A model generated the notes under the pieces. That model had not been told where the DNA came from. It ran no database searches and saw only the letters and a list, made by a program, of their open reading frames with translations. Shown here in pieces: positions 39,998-48,258 of a stretch of 54,164 nt of DNA. Positions within the stretch are counted from its first letter, which is position 1; each line of letters opens with the position of its first letter. A program made the translations under genes and the position numbers. Source of the stretch: an uncultured bacterium. Its GTDB lineage: Bacteria > Verrucomicrobiota > Verrucomicrobiia > CAIQCK01. The DNA lies in NCBI GenBank assembly GCA_903870275.1, contig CAIQCK010000083.1, positions 1-54,164 on the forward strand, given 5' to 3'.

Positions 39998-40287
39998 TCT
40001 TCCTTCGTCCGGCGCATTTCCAGATCGAACCGCGCCAGCGTCCTTCCGTCATCAGTCTGAACATGCACGTGCAGCAGCCGATGATCAGCGGCAGACAACG
40101 TAATAATGAAACCGCTGCGACGGATTCGGCCTAGCGCCGCTTTTGGAGACACGGCCTGACCCCCGAGGGCCGGCGCCCATCGCTTGCCGGTTGGAGTTGC
40201 AATCACGAGGCCACTATCATAGAAGTGGGCTACGCCGATGGGACGGCTCAAAGGTGAGCTATCTATAGCCGATTGCCATTTGTGCAA
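39975..40287 (-). pseudogene. Protein-like open stretch, possible gene relic
   Basis: The minus-strand frame starting at ATG 40287 has about 100 residues of protein-like sequence (for example RPIGVAHFYDSGLVIATP, LHVHVQTDDGRTLARFDLEM) and then runs out of frame into the PQQ-like gene without its own stop. It could be a truncated gene or a chance frame. It fills most of the 367-bp gap between two divergent genes. Confidence 0.25.
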
Positions 40288-40323
40288 GACAGCGCAGTCA
40301 AACCCTTACCTGGAAAAACCAAC

Positions 40324-41319
40324 ATGCGAAAACCTGTTCTCGGCATAACGGCCGCACTGGCTGCCATCTTCCTTGTTTCGAGCATATCCTCCGCCGCTGA
40401 GCCGGCGCACCCAGCGGCGAAAGCGAAGAAACTCAATGTGCTGTTCATTGGCAACAGCTTCACCGCCTGCCACGACTTGGCGCAAGTCGTCAAAGCGATG
40501 GCCGAAGCCGGCGACCCCAGTTTGTCTTTTAATGTTACGACTGTCCTCTACGGCGGCCGGCGTTTGGTGGATCACTGGCGTCTCGGCACGCCCAATTTCG
40601 TGAAGATCGCAACGCTCACGACTGAAGAGGAGCAAGCGACTGTGAAATCACTGGAGGAGGCGGTCGCCAAGGATCCGAAGGACAAATACTCCGCCTCCGC
40701 GCTGATCCGCCACCGCGATCTGAGCAGGAATCTGGAAAAGATGCGGAAGAAGTGGGACCTAGTCGTGCTCCAGTCGTATCGCGACGATATGGAGGGCGAC
40801 AAGTCGCTATATGTCGAGTATGCGCCGAAGTATGCCGAGATGGTCAAGGCCCAGGGCGGGCGCGTGGTCCTTTACGAGACGACGCCCGCTACACAGAATA
40901 GCAAACCGCTCGACGCTCCACCCAATCCGGCAGCGGTGAACGAGAAGGCCAAGGTCATCGCTGCCCTGGCCCGACGGATTGACGCGATCATGGTGCCGAT
41001 GTCAACGGTGGCCTTGCGCTGCCAGATGGTCCGGCCCGACCTCACGTTGCGTTATGTCAAAGACAGCCATCTGAACCCGACGATGGGATACCTCACGGCG
41101 TGCACATTCTATGCGGCGTTGTTCAACCGCAGTCCCGAAGGTCTGCCAATCGATACGGTCAACGCTCGCGCAACGAAAGATGGGAAACCAGCCCTCGACC
41201 CGGACGGCAATCCACTCAAGCAAACCTTCTCTGCCAAGGACCGCGCCGATTTGCAACGGATCGCATGGGAAGGTCTAAAACAGTTCCAGCAGGCCGCCGC
41301 GTCGGGCGGTCATCGCTGA
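40324..41319 (+). CDS. Secreted SGNH-hydrolase-like protein
   Basis: This 331-residue protein has a signal peptide (about 1-25, ending ISSAAEP) and an SGNH/GDSL-like fold: block I VLFIGNSFTACHDL (nucleophile Ser), LVVLQSYRDD in the middle, and block V KDSHLNPTMGYL with the D-x-x-H-like pair (DSH). Such enzymes deacetylate or de-esterify polysaccharides. ATG 40324 begins a normal signal peptide; no strong ribosome site is seen. It is followed directly by the 21-nt tandem repeat. Confidence 0.75.
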   Translation: MRKPVLGITAALAAIFLVSSISSAAEPAHPAAKAKKLNVLFIGNSFTACHDLAQVVKAMAEAGDPSLSFNVTTVLYGGRRLVDHWRLGTPNFVKIATLTTEEEQATVKSLEEAVAKDPKDKYSASALIRHRDLSRNLEKMRKKWDLVVLQSYRDDMEGDKSLYVEYAPKYAEMVKAQGGRVVLYETTPATQNSKPLDAPPNPAAVNEKAKVIAALARRIDAIMVPMSTVALRCQMVRPDLTLRYVKDSHLNPTMGYLTACTFYAALFNRSPEGLPIDTVNARATKDGKPALDPDGNPLKQTFSAKDRADLQRIAWEGLKQFQQAAASGGHR

Positions 41320-41327
41320 AAGCCACT

Positions 41328-41495
41328 TCCGCCTTGAACAAGACCTTGTCCGTGATAAAGAAGCCCCGGTCTGGATTGAAGAAGGTCTTCTCCGCTTCGG
41401 CCAAGCCTTTGTCCATGACGGAGAAGCTTACGTCTGAGGCGGAATAATCTTCATCCGGCCCGGATCAGCCTTGGTCTGCGTCGGAGGAGAGTGCC
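41328..41495 (+). repeat. Eight tandem copies of a degenerate 21-nt repeat
   Basis: Units start at 41328 and then every 21 nt, with consensus TCCGN-TYGGA-AAGCCTTNG. In the plus frame they read as a heptad S-x-x-x-K-x-L (SALNKTL SVIKKPR; SGLKKVF SASAKPL) until a TAA in the sixth unit. The last unit touches a rhamnosidase relic. Confidence 0.8.
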
Positions 41496-41582
41496 ACCAC
41501 GACGGGAATGTGTCGTTATGGATGAGCCGGTAGGCGACGTCGTTGCGGCCGATCTTCGCCAGCGCGAGCTTCAATGACATTT
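41494..41582 (-). pseudogene. Relic of GH78 rhamnosidase internal region
   Basis: Positions 41497-41569 match 42728-42800 of the rhamnosidase gene at 69 of 73 bases. The minus frame reads LALAKIGRNDVAYRLIHNDT as in the intact protein (about residues 890-915). It is bordered by the 21-nt repeat on one side and the promoter cassette on the other. Confidence 0.85.
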
Positions 41583-41627
41583 TCTGTCAAGAGTCGGGAG
41601 TTGACCCCGACGACAGACACGGTGTGA

Positions 41628-41657
41628 AACCTACCTCCGCGACATTTGCCCAGTCAA
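41628..41657 (-). promoter_or_regulatory. Promoter cassette TTGACT-N18-TAGGTT, copy 2
   Basis: On the minus strand TTGACT (41657-41652) and TAGGTT (41633-41628). About 50 bp around it match the cassette upstream of the Sel1 gene at 28132. It points toward the rhamnosidase relic. Confidence 0.55.
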
Positions 41658-41709
41658 GCCGCAAAGGTCCCGGCTGATGGGATGCCTTGAACCCGGCTCC
41701 ATCTCCGCG

Positions 41710-42231
41710 TTAATGTGAAGAAAGGATAATATCTTTCTGTTCTCCCTCCGCAATATTCACCTCAAGAAATATTAGCCCGCCTTGTATGTCAGCATTAGGA
41801 ACCATGTAATTGGACGAGCCAGTATGCCAAGTGCATTCAGTCCGAACATAATAGGATCCCGCCGACAACTGGCTGAACTTGAAATGACCGCTGGCGTCGG
41901 CAACTGTCTTTTTGCGAAATTCGGCAAAACGTCCGTTAGGCGGCATCTCGTTGCGTCGAGACCAAGTCTTGCCAGCTTTTTCAAACCACTCTCGGGAATA
42001 CTCCGTCACCGGGTCTAAAGTAACCACAGAGCCTGCCGCGAATTTCACATCCCCACCACGAGTCTTCAGAAACGCCTGGCCGGAGAGGGTCGCTGTGCCC
42101 TGATTCTTATACTGAGCGTAAGAAGCATCATCAAAGCTACGAGTCATTTGGATGGGCTGGTGGATGGGCTGGCTTGCGCATCCGATTAGCAAGAGTTGCA
42201 GGGCTATCACTGCGGCTAGTTGTTGTTTCAT
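41710..42231 (-). CDS. Lipoprotein of unknown function
   Basis: This 173-residue protein has a clear lipobox (IALQLLLIGC, Cys18) and a beta-rich mature part with TRGGDVKFAAGSVVTLDPVTE, FRKKTVADASGHFKFSQLSAGSYYV and a terminal EVNIAEGEQKDI. The GHFKFSQLSAGSYYV stretch is like a carboxypeptidase-regulatory/SpaA-type beta-sandwich repeat. AAGGAG lies 11 nt before the ATG. Its start is 4 nt downstream of the rhamnosidase stop, so it is the last gene of the rhamnose operon. Confidence 0.7.
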   Translation of the reverse strand: MKQQLAAVIALQLLLIGCASQPIHQPIQMTRSFDDASYAQYKNQGTATLSGQAFLKTRGGDVKFAAGSVVTLDPVTEYSREWFEKAGKTWSRRNEMPPNGRFAEFRKKTVADASGHFKFSQLSAGSYYVRTECTWHTGSSNYMVPNADIQGGLIFLEVNIAEGEQKDIILSSH

Positions 42232-42235
42232 AACA

Positions 42236-45200
42236 CTATTTCTCCTTCTGGTTTGTTTTCATCGTGAACCGATAGCTCCCCGCCTCCACCTCCAGCACGG
42301 CGCGGTCGCCTTCCATTCGCAGGAACTTCACGCCGAGCGCCTTCGCCAGCGGCTTGCCGCTCTCGGTGATGACATCGGCGCTCTTGGCGGGCACGAGGAC
42401 GGTGGCGGTGGTGTTCGCGGGGATGGTGACGTTGAGAGTGAGTTTGTCGCCGCTCTTCTTCCACGCGCTCTCGATGCGGCCACGGATGCTGTCGTAGCGG
42501 ACGTCGGCGCTGGTCAGTTTGCCGCCGGGCGTCGGGGCGATAACGATCTTCTTGTAGGCGGAACCATCACTGCGGATGCCGCCGATGTTCTCCACCATCC
42601 ATTGATAGACCGCGCCGAAACTGTAGTGGGCGAAGCTGTTCATGCCGGGATCGCCGAAACCGGTCTCGGGCGTCCAACCGTTCCATCGTTCCCAGATGCT
42701 CGTCGCGCCGTGCTTGATGGAGAAGCCCCACGACGGGAACGTGTCGTTGTGGATGAGCCGATAGGCGACGTCATTGCGGCCGATCTTCGCCAGCGCGAGC
42801 ATCAGATCCTTGGTGCCGATGAAGCCGGTGGAGAGATGATTGTCGTGCGCCTCGATGTTCTCAACGAGATACTTCGCCGCCAACTTCGCCTTCTCGCCGT
42901 CCACAAGGCCGACCACGAGCGCAAGCACGTAGCAGGTCTGGGTATCGCCTTTGATACGCCCATCCTCGGCGACGTAGGCTTTGTTGAACGCGGTCTTGAT
43001 CTGCTCGAACAGCGCGCGATATTTGCCGGCGTCATTGGTCTTGCCAAGCACTTCGGCGGCGCGCGAGAGCAGCTTAGTGCTGTAGGCGAAGTAAGCGGTG
43101 TAGATGATGTCCTTCGGCGTGTCGGCGTTGATGCTCAGCCAGTCGCCGAAGCAATGATACTTCGCCGGCGGCAATAGCTCCGGCGTGCTGCGGTTTTTGC
43201 AGAACTCGATGAACTTCGCCATTGCGTCGTAGTTCCGCTCCAGCACGCGCCGGTCGCCATAGACTTCGTAGATGGTCCACGGGCAAATGACGCCCGCCTC
43301 CTGCCACGCGGGGCCGCCGTCGGGGCCGGCCACTTTCACGGGCGCGACCATCGGGAACTGGCCGTCTTCTCGCTGGCTGTCCTGGCAGAGGTCCACGAGC
43401 CACTTGTTGAAGAACGCCTGCACGTCGGTGTTGAGCGTGGCGGTGCGGACATAGACCTGCGCGTCGCCGGTCCAGCCGAGCCGCTCGTCGCGCTGCGGGC
43501 AATCGGTCGGGATGTCTATGAAGTTCATCCGCTGCGTCCAGTAGATGTTACTGTGGAGCTGGTTCAACATCTTGTCGGAGCAGACGAACTTGCCCGTCAC
43601 CGGCGTATCGCTGCTAAGCGCGAGGCCCACGACCGTGTCGGGCGCGGGCTTCTGCTTCAGGCCGGTGATCTCGACGTATTGGAAACCGTGGAACGTGAAC
43701 CGCGGCATCCAAACCTCCGTGTCGCCGCCGCGGCAGATGTAGGTGTCCGTCGCGCGCGCGCTGCGGAGGTTTGTCGTGTAAATGGTGCCGTCGGGGTTGA
43801 GCCGCTCGGCGAACCGCAGCACAATCTTCTGGCCCGGCTCGCCCTTCACCTTCAGCCGCGCGACCCCGGCAAAGTTCTGGCCCATGTTGAGCACATAAAC
43901 GCCCTTCTTTGGCTCGGTGATCTTCCTCGCTTTCAGCTCGGCGAACACAACCACCGGCGGCCCCGGATGTGCCTCAACCTTCGGCTGCACCTCGCTGCTG
44001 CCGACAACGACCGGCTCCCACTTGCCGTCATTGAACCCGGGCGCATCCCAGCCGTCCATCGCGAGCCGCGCGTCGTAGGTCTCGCCCATCAGGAAATCCG
44101 CCTCGCGCAGCGGGCCAACGGCGGCCTTCCAGTTCGGCCCCGTGCCGACGACCGCCGTCGAACCGTCGGCATATTCGATGTTCAACTGCGCGCGCACGCG
44201 CGGAAGCTTCCCGTAGTGGTCGCGCATGTTCCCGTAGCCGACATAGCCGCTGAACCAACCGTCGGCGAGGACCGCGCCGAGCGCATTGTCGCCGGCGCGC
44301 ACCAGTTTCGTCACGTCGTAGGCGCGGTAATAGACGCGCTTGGTGTATTCGGTCCAGCCGGGATTGAACCACGTGTTGTTGACCCGCTTGCCATTGAGGT
44401 GCATGTCGAAGATGCCCAGCCCTGTCGCGTAGAGCGTCGCGCGCTTCACCGGTTTGTCGGCGCGGAAGCCCGTCCGCAGGAACGGCACCGGCGGCAGGAA
44501 CAGCGTCTGTAGCTTCGCCTTGCCCCACGGCTGCATCCCGTAGTCGCCCAGCACGCGCGCGGCAGGCCACGAGCTGGCGTCAATGGCGCGATTGTGCCAG
44601 TAGGCGCCCGGCCCGGCCGCCGTTTTCCACGTGCCATCGGTGACATGTGTGATCGTCTTCCCGTCGGCGGTGGTGATGACGAGCTTGGCGAGCAGCCCGG
44701 CGGGACCTTCGGTGGCGTTCCAGACCTCGACGCGCAGGCTGTTGTCGCCGCCGTGGAGAAGCAGGGTCACATCGGTTGCCTTGGCGCGCTGCCATGAGGT
44801 GCCGCTGCCGGCCATGTGCGTGTTGATCACAAACTTGAAATTGTCATCGGCGATCGCCAGCAGCTCGGCCTTGGCGATCTTGATGTCGGCGGGCAACGCG
44901 AGCGTGCTGACAAAGAGCCGATGGCCGGCGCGCGCGTGCAGCGGCTGCTCGGCGGCCAGCCAGATCCACTTCGCGCCCTCCAACGGCGCGTCCGGCAAAT
45001 CGGTGTTCACGCGCGTCTTGTCAAAGCCGATCCATTCCGCTTTCCAATCGTCGGCATTGAGCAATCCCGTCGTCCACATCGCCGGCGCGCTCCATTCCGA
45101 TGCTACGCCATGCCGGTCCCACACTTTCACCTTCCAGAAACAACGCTGCCCGGACACGAGCGGCTTGCCCGCATAAACGATGCACGCCGTCTCGTCGCTC

Positions 45201-45478
45201 GCCACCTTCCTGCTGTCCCACAAGTCGCCTGTCTGCTCCGCCAACGCCGCCTCGCTGCTGGCGACGAACACGCGATACGCCGTTTGTCCCTGCCCGCGTT
45301 CCGGCGATTGCACTATCCAGCTCAGCCGCGGCGCCGTCTCGCCAATGCCGAGCGGGTTGACGCGGTATTCGCACCGAAGATAGCTCGGAGCGAGACTGGA
45401 CTTGGCTGGTGCAGCCAGTGAACTCGAAACGAGAGCACACAACAGCGCAGCTACCATGAGGAATGATTCAGTTTTCAT
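42236..45478 (-). CDS. Secreted alpha-L-rhamnosidase (GH78)
   Basis: This 1080-residue enzyme has a signal peptide (about 1-22), an N-terminal beta-domain (LSWIVQSPERGQGQTAYRVFVAS, partly quoted), the Bac_rhamnosid_N domain, a beta-domain (VLNMGQNFAGVARLKVKGEPG, partly quoted), the (alpha/alpha)6 catalytic domain with the GH78 hallmark DCPQRDERLGWTGDAQ (about 655-672, general-acid Glu) and TSIWERWNGW (about 927-936, general base), and a C-terminal beta-domain. It releases L-rhamnose from plant or algal glycans in the periplasm or outside. It lies downstream of rhaA, rhaT and the NCS1-type permease on one strand. Two shards of this gene are found at 38.6 and 41.5 kb. Confidence 0.92.
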   Translation of the reverse strand: MKTESFLMVAALLCALVSSSLAAPAKSSLAPSYLRCEYRVNPLGIGETAPRLSWIVQSPERGQGQTAYRVFVASSEAALAEQTGDLWDSRKVASDETACIVYAGKPLVSGQRCFWKVKVWDRHGVASEWSAPAMWTTGLLNADDWKAEWIGFDKTRVNTDLPDAPLEGAKWIWLAAEQPLHARAGHRLFVSTLALPADIKIAKAELLAIADDNFKFVINTHMAGSGTSWQRAKATDVTLLLHGGDNSLRVEVWNATEGPAGLLAKLVITTADGKTITHVTDGTWKTAAGPGAYWHNRAIDASSWPAARVLGDYGMQPWGKAKLQTLFLPPVPFLRTGFRADKPVKRATLYATGLGIFDMHLNGKRVNNTWFNPGWTEYTKRVYYRAYDVTKLVRAGDNALGAVLADGWFSGYVGYGNMRDHYGKLPRVRAQLNIEYADGSTAVVGTGPNWKAAVGPLREADFLMGETYDARLAMDGWDAPGFNDGKWEPVVVGSSEVQPKVEAHPGPPVVVFAELKARKITEPKKGVYVLNMGQNFAGVARLKVKGEPGQKIVLRFAERLNPDGTIYTTNLRSARATDTYICRGGDTEVWMPRFTFHGFQYVEITGLKQKPAPDTVVGLALSSDTPVTGKFVCSDKMLNQLHSNIYWTQRMNFIDIPTDCPQRDERLGWTGDAQVYVRTATLNTDVQAFFNKWLVDLCQDSQREDGQFPMVAPVKVAGPDGGPAWQEAGVICPWTIYEVYGDRRVLERNYDAMAKFIEFCKNRSTPELLPPAKYHCFGDWLSINADTPKDIIYTAYFAYSTKLLSRAAEVLGKTNDAGKYRALFEQIKTAFNKAYVAEDGRIKGDTQTCYVLALVVGLVDGEKAKLAAKYLVENIEAHDNHLSTGFIGTKDLMLALAKIGRNDVAYRLIHNDTFPSWGFSIKHGATSIWERWNGWTPETGFGDPGMNSFAHYSFGAVYQWMVENIGGIRSDGSAYKKIVIAPTPGGKLTSADVRYDSIRGRIESAWKKSGDKLTLNVTIPANTTATVLVPAKSADVITESGKPLAKALGVKFLRMEGDRAVLEVEAGSYRFTMKTNQKEK

Positions 45479-45516
45479 AGTCGTTAAATTTCCTGGGGAG
45501 GTTGAACCAGCAGAGG

Positions 45517-45690
45517 TCAAGAAGCCTTATGTTCCATCCAGAACGGCGTGACGATAAACCACAGCGCCGTGCCGCCAAGCATCCACGCCTGCGTCTGCAC
45601 GAGGTCGAGTTTGCCCGCGAAGAACAAGCACGCCGGCGCCAGCGTCACAGCCAGCGCGAGCCACGAGAGGATTTCAGCGATGCGTTTCAT
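45517..45690 (-). CDS. 57-residue two-helix membrane protein
   Basis: This small protein has two membrane helices (ILSWLALAVTLAPACLFFAG, about 5-24; TQAWMLGGTALWFIVTPFWM, about 33-52) and a short polar end. The start overlaps the permease stop by 4 nt (ATGA) and AGAGGGAG precedes it. Tight coupling to the permease and conserved-looking topology suggest an accessory subunit or regulator. It is too short to have been called by a 60-residue cutoff. Confidence 0.65.
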   Translation of the reverse strand: MKRIAEILSWLALAVTLAPACLFFAGKLDLVQTQAWMLGGTALWFIVTPFWMEHKAS

Positions 45691-47078
45691 GGGTGCTCCC
45701 TCTTCTGATAAAACCGGCTCAGCACGACATAAAGAATCGCCGTCACAAACCACCCCGGCAGGCTGACGAAGTAGATTTGCACGCCGGCGAACTTCACAAG
45801 CACGGTGCAAACAGCCATCGTCAGGAACCATGCGAGGCCGGCAGCCCAGTTGAAAGTCGCACCGGTGGCCTCGGCGTAGTTGCGGCGCAACCCCAGCCGC
45901 TCCAGCAGCCAGAAGTCCACGAAGATCACCGCGCCCATCGGCATCAGGATCATTCCCCAGAGCGCGACGAAATCGAGCAGCCTCATCGTCACCAACGGGA
46001 AGACGGCGGTGATGCTCGCCACAAGGCCGGTCAGCAGCGTGACGCGGAAGCGTGAGGAGGACGGCACAAGTGATTGAAACGCGAGGCCGGCGCGATAGAG
46101 CGTCGGATTGGCGGTGGTCCAGCCGGCGGCGATGACACAGAGCAGGCCGGCGATGCCGCACGCGCGATACGCCAGCGGACCGGGCAGCACAGCGGTGTTG
46201 GTTGGGTCCTGGTGGAGCTGCAAGGCATAGAGGATCGAGGCGGCGATCCACGCCATGTAATGGCCGGTGAACATGCCCGACGCCGACGCGAGACCATACC
46301 ACGGTTTTTTCGCGTAGCGGAACAGCGAGAGGTCGGCCATGCCGATGTGCCACGCCATGTTGCAGAACCACGCGAAGAACATGACATGCCAGAAGGTGAA
46401 CTTCACCTGGCCCGGCATTGGGTCGCCACCCTTCCAGATCACCGTCTGCGCGACGAGCCAGAAATCACCCAGCGAGGTCAGCCCGAGCTGGCGCAGGCCG
46501 ATGACGCCGAACGCGATAAACACCACCACCATCCACGGCACGGCGATGTTGGCGAACTCCGCGACGAACTTGTAACCGTAGGCCGCGACCAGGGCAAAGA
46601 GCGCCCCCGTGATCAGCACGGCGACAACCCAGCCGAGGCTGTTAGGCATCAGGTCGCCAAAGCCGGGCATCGGAAACTTGAACCAGACGCCGAGCGCGGT
46701 GGCCGAGACAGTGATCATCGCGCCGGCGAGGAACGTGAACATGACACCGTTGGCGACGTTGTAGAGCGTGACGAGCTTGCGACCGCAGATTTTTTCGAGT
46801 TGGAAGTAGAGCGTCAGCCGCACGCGCGTGGCAATCGGCGCCGTGAACAGCGTCCAGCTCAGCACAGCAAGCAGGTTGCCCACGAGCAGGCCGACGATGA
46901 GATCAAACGCACTGACACCCGCCGCGAGGAACAGCGGCCCGAGCATCAACTCCGTGCCCGCGACATGCTCCCCTGCGAACTGACCGACGTAGCTCTTGAG
47001 ACCGAGCAACGCGCGTTCGGGCACGCGTTCGCGCTCGAATTCCTCGACGGGCTCTTGGGAGTGCTGCGGTTCGCTCAT
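45687..47078 (-). CDS. NCS1-type (nucleobase/cytosine permease-like) transporter
   Basis: This 463-residue protein has about 12 membrane helices and begins with VPERALLGLKSYVGQFAGEHVAGTEL, a stretch in the position where NCS1 transporters keep their first helix and substrate-binding residues. GADLSLFRY-like text (MADLSLFRYAKKPWYGL) is also typical. NCS1 members move nucleobases, hydantoins or vitamins with Na+/H+, yet this one lies in a rhamnose operon, so its substrate may be a sugar or sugar derivative. It starts 18 nt after the rhaT stop. Confidence 0.72.
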   Translation of the reverse strand: MSEPQHSQEPVEEFERERVPERALLGLKSYVGQFAGEHVAGTELMLGPLFLAAGVSAFDLIVGLLVGNLLAVLSWTLFTAPIATRVRLTLYFQLEKICGRKLVTLYNVANGVMFTFLAGAMITVSATALGVWFKFPMPGFGDLMPNSLGWVVAVLITGALFALVAAYGYKFVAEFANIAVPWMVVVFIAFGVIGLRQLGLTSLGDFWLVAQTVIWKGGDPMPGQVKFTFWHVMFFAWFCNMAWHIGMADLSLFRYAKKPWYGLASASGMFTGHYMAWIAASILYALQLHQDPTNTAVLPGPLAYRACGIAGLLCVIAAGWTTANPTLYRAGLAFQSLVPSSSRFRVTLLTGLVASITAVFPLVTMRLLDFVALWGMILMPMGAVIFVDFWLLERLGLRRNYAEATGATFNWAAGLAWFLTMAVCTVLVKFAGVQIYFVSLPGWFVTAILYVVLSRFYQKREHP

Positions 47079-47096
47079 TGCCGTGAGCGGGCCAAC

Positions 47097-48158
47097 CTAC
47101 TTCAGCGACCCGCTGTAGCCGGAGACGACCGCGGAGAGCAGCAGCAGCGTCAGGCCGATGGCGAGAAGGCGGCGCGTCTTGCCGCTGGTGCCTTTCCATT
47201 CGCCGATGAAGATGCCGATGAGCGTGCTGAACATGATCGCCGAGGCCATCAGCAACGCCCATCCGACGTAGGCGGTCTTGCCCATCGCCGGCTCGCCGGT
47301 CTTGAAGCAGATGAACTGCGAGCACCAGATCGCGCCCGCGATGCCCGCGAACAGGAAGTTGCCGGCCAGCGGCGCGCCGGACTTGAGATAGTCACCGGTG
47401 GTCTTGTTCTTCACATTGAGGAAGAGGCACCAGAGGAAGTTGACGGCGAAACCGCCGAGCAGCACCACGACCAGCACCGGCATCCCGCTCCACGTCGTCG
47501 TCGTGACCGGCGCGGTAGTCTCGGCCAGCTTCTGCATCGTCGGGCCGCCCACCAAGCCCCACCCCATACCCGAACTCATCAGGCCGGAGAAACACGCCGC
47601 GAGGATGCCTTTCTTGAAATCGTATTCGGCGACGGCCTTCTTCTTCTCCTCTTCCGGCAACTCCTTCTCCTTCGACATGCCGGCCATGCCAACCATCACA
47701 ATGCCCACCAGCGACACCAGCACGCCGACGAACGATGCAATGCCCGCGCCTGGTTCGAGAAGCTGGCCGAACTCGCCTTTCAAGATCTTCGGGACCAGCG
47801 TCCCGGCCGCTGAGCAAATGCCGCAGCCGAGCGCCAGGCCGAGGCCAACGCCGAGGTAGCGGATCATCAAGCCCCACGTCAGGCCGCCAACGCCCCACAT
47901 CGCGCCGCAGGCGAAGCAATACCAAAACTCACCGCTGGGCGCGGCGCCGAGCACCTTGCAGACGTTCGGCGACGTCGAGAACGCCAGCGCCCACGGCACC
48001 ACGACGAGGCCGAAGATTGCGTAGATCGCCCAGTAGCTTTCCCACGCCCAATTCTTGACCTTCTTGAACGGCAGGTAGAACACCGCGCCCGCCAGGCCGC
48101 CGAGCGCGAAGATGAGCACGCCGAGCGCCGGATTGGTTGTCGCTTCCGCTGGATTCAT
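47097..48158 (-). CDS. rhaT: L-rhamnose/H+ symporter RhaT-like
   Basis: This 353-residue protein with about ten membrane helices is RhaT-like: GVLIFALGGLAGAVFYLPFKKVKNWAWESYW (partly quoted), FGLVVVPW, WGVGGLTWGLMIRYLGVGLGLALGCG and GLMSSGMGWGL. These match the start and the glycine-rich helices of the L-rhamnose-proton symporter. AAGGAG five nt before ATG 48158 sets the start. It lies between rhaA and the NCS1-type permease gene. A hairpin at 48208-48238 separates it from rhaA. Confidence 0.88.
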   Translation of the reverse strand: MNPAEATTNPALGVLIFALGGLAGAVFYLPFKKVKNWAWESYWAIYAIFGLVVVPWALAFSTSPNVCKVLGAAPSGEFWYCFACGAMWGVGGLTWGLMIRYLGVGLGLALGCGICSAAGTLVPKILKGEFGQLLEPGAGIASFVGVLVSLVGIVMVGMAGMSKEKELPEEEKKKAVAEYDFKKGILAACFSGLMSSGMGWGLVGGPTMQKLAETTAPVTTTTWSGMPVLVVVLLGGFAVNFLWCLFLNVKNKTTGDYLKSGAPLAGNFLFAGIAGAIWCSQFICFKTGEPAMGKTAYVGWALLMASAIMFSTLIGIFIGEWKGTSGKTRRLLAIGLTLLLLSAVVSGYSGSLK

Positions 48159-48207
48159 AGTTGCTCCTTCAACACACAACTTCTCCCGAACCTCGAAACG
48201 CGCGAAA

Positions 48208-48238
48208 TGCACGGAAGGCTTTCGTGCCCTTCCGTGCA
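48208..48238. terminator. Hairpin between rhaA and rhaT
   Basis: Perfect 11-bp arms TGCACGGAAGG / CCTTCCGTGCA with a 9-nt loop, without a T-run on the minus strand. It may be a partial terminator or mRNA-processing site that lowers rhaT relative to rhaA. Confidence 0.55.
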
Positions 48239-48258
48239 CTCCGTCGTTTCAAAATCCG

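Noticed and set aside
41328..41495. Regularly spaced repeats considered as a CRISPR array
   Set aside because: The 21-nt units are contiguous and degenerate with no unique spacers, and no cas genes are present.
46074..47813. Plus-strand open frame of 579 codons
   Set aside because: It is antisense to the permease and rhaT; the Arg/Gly/His/Glu-rich text is a reverse-complement artefact.
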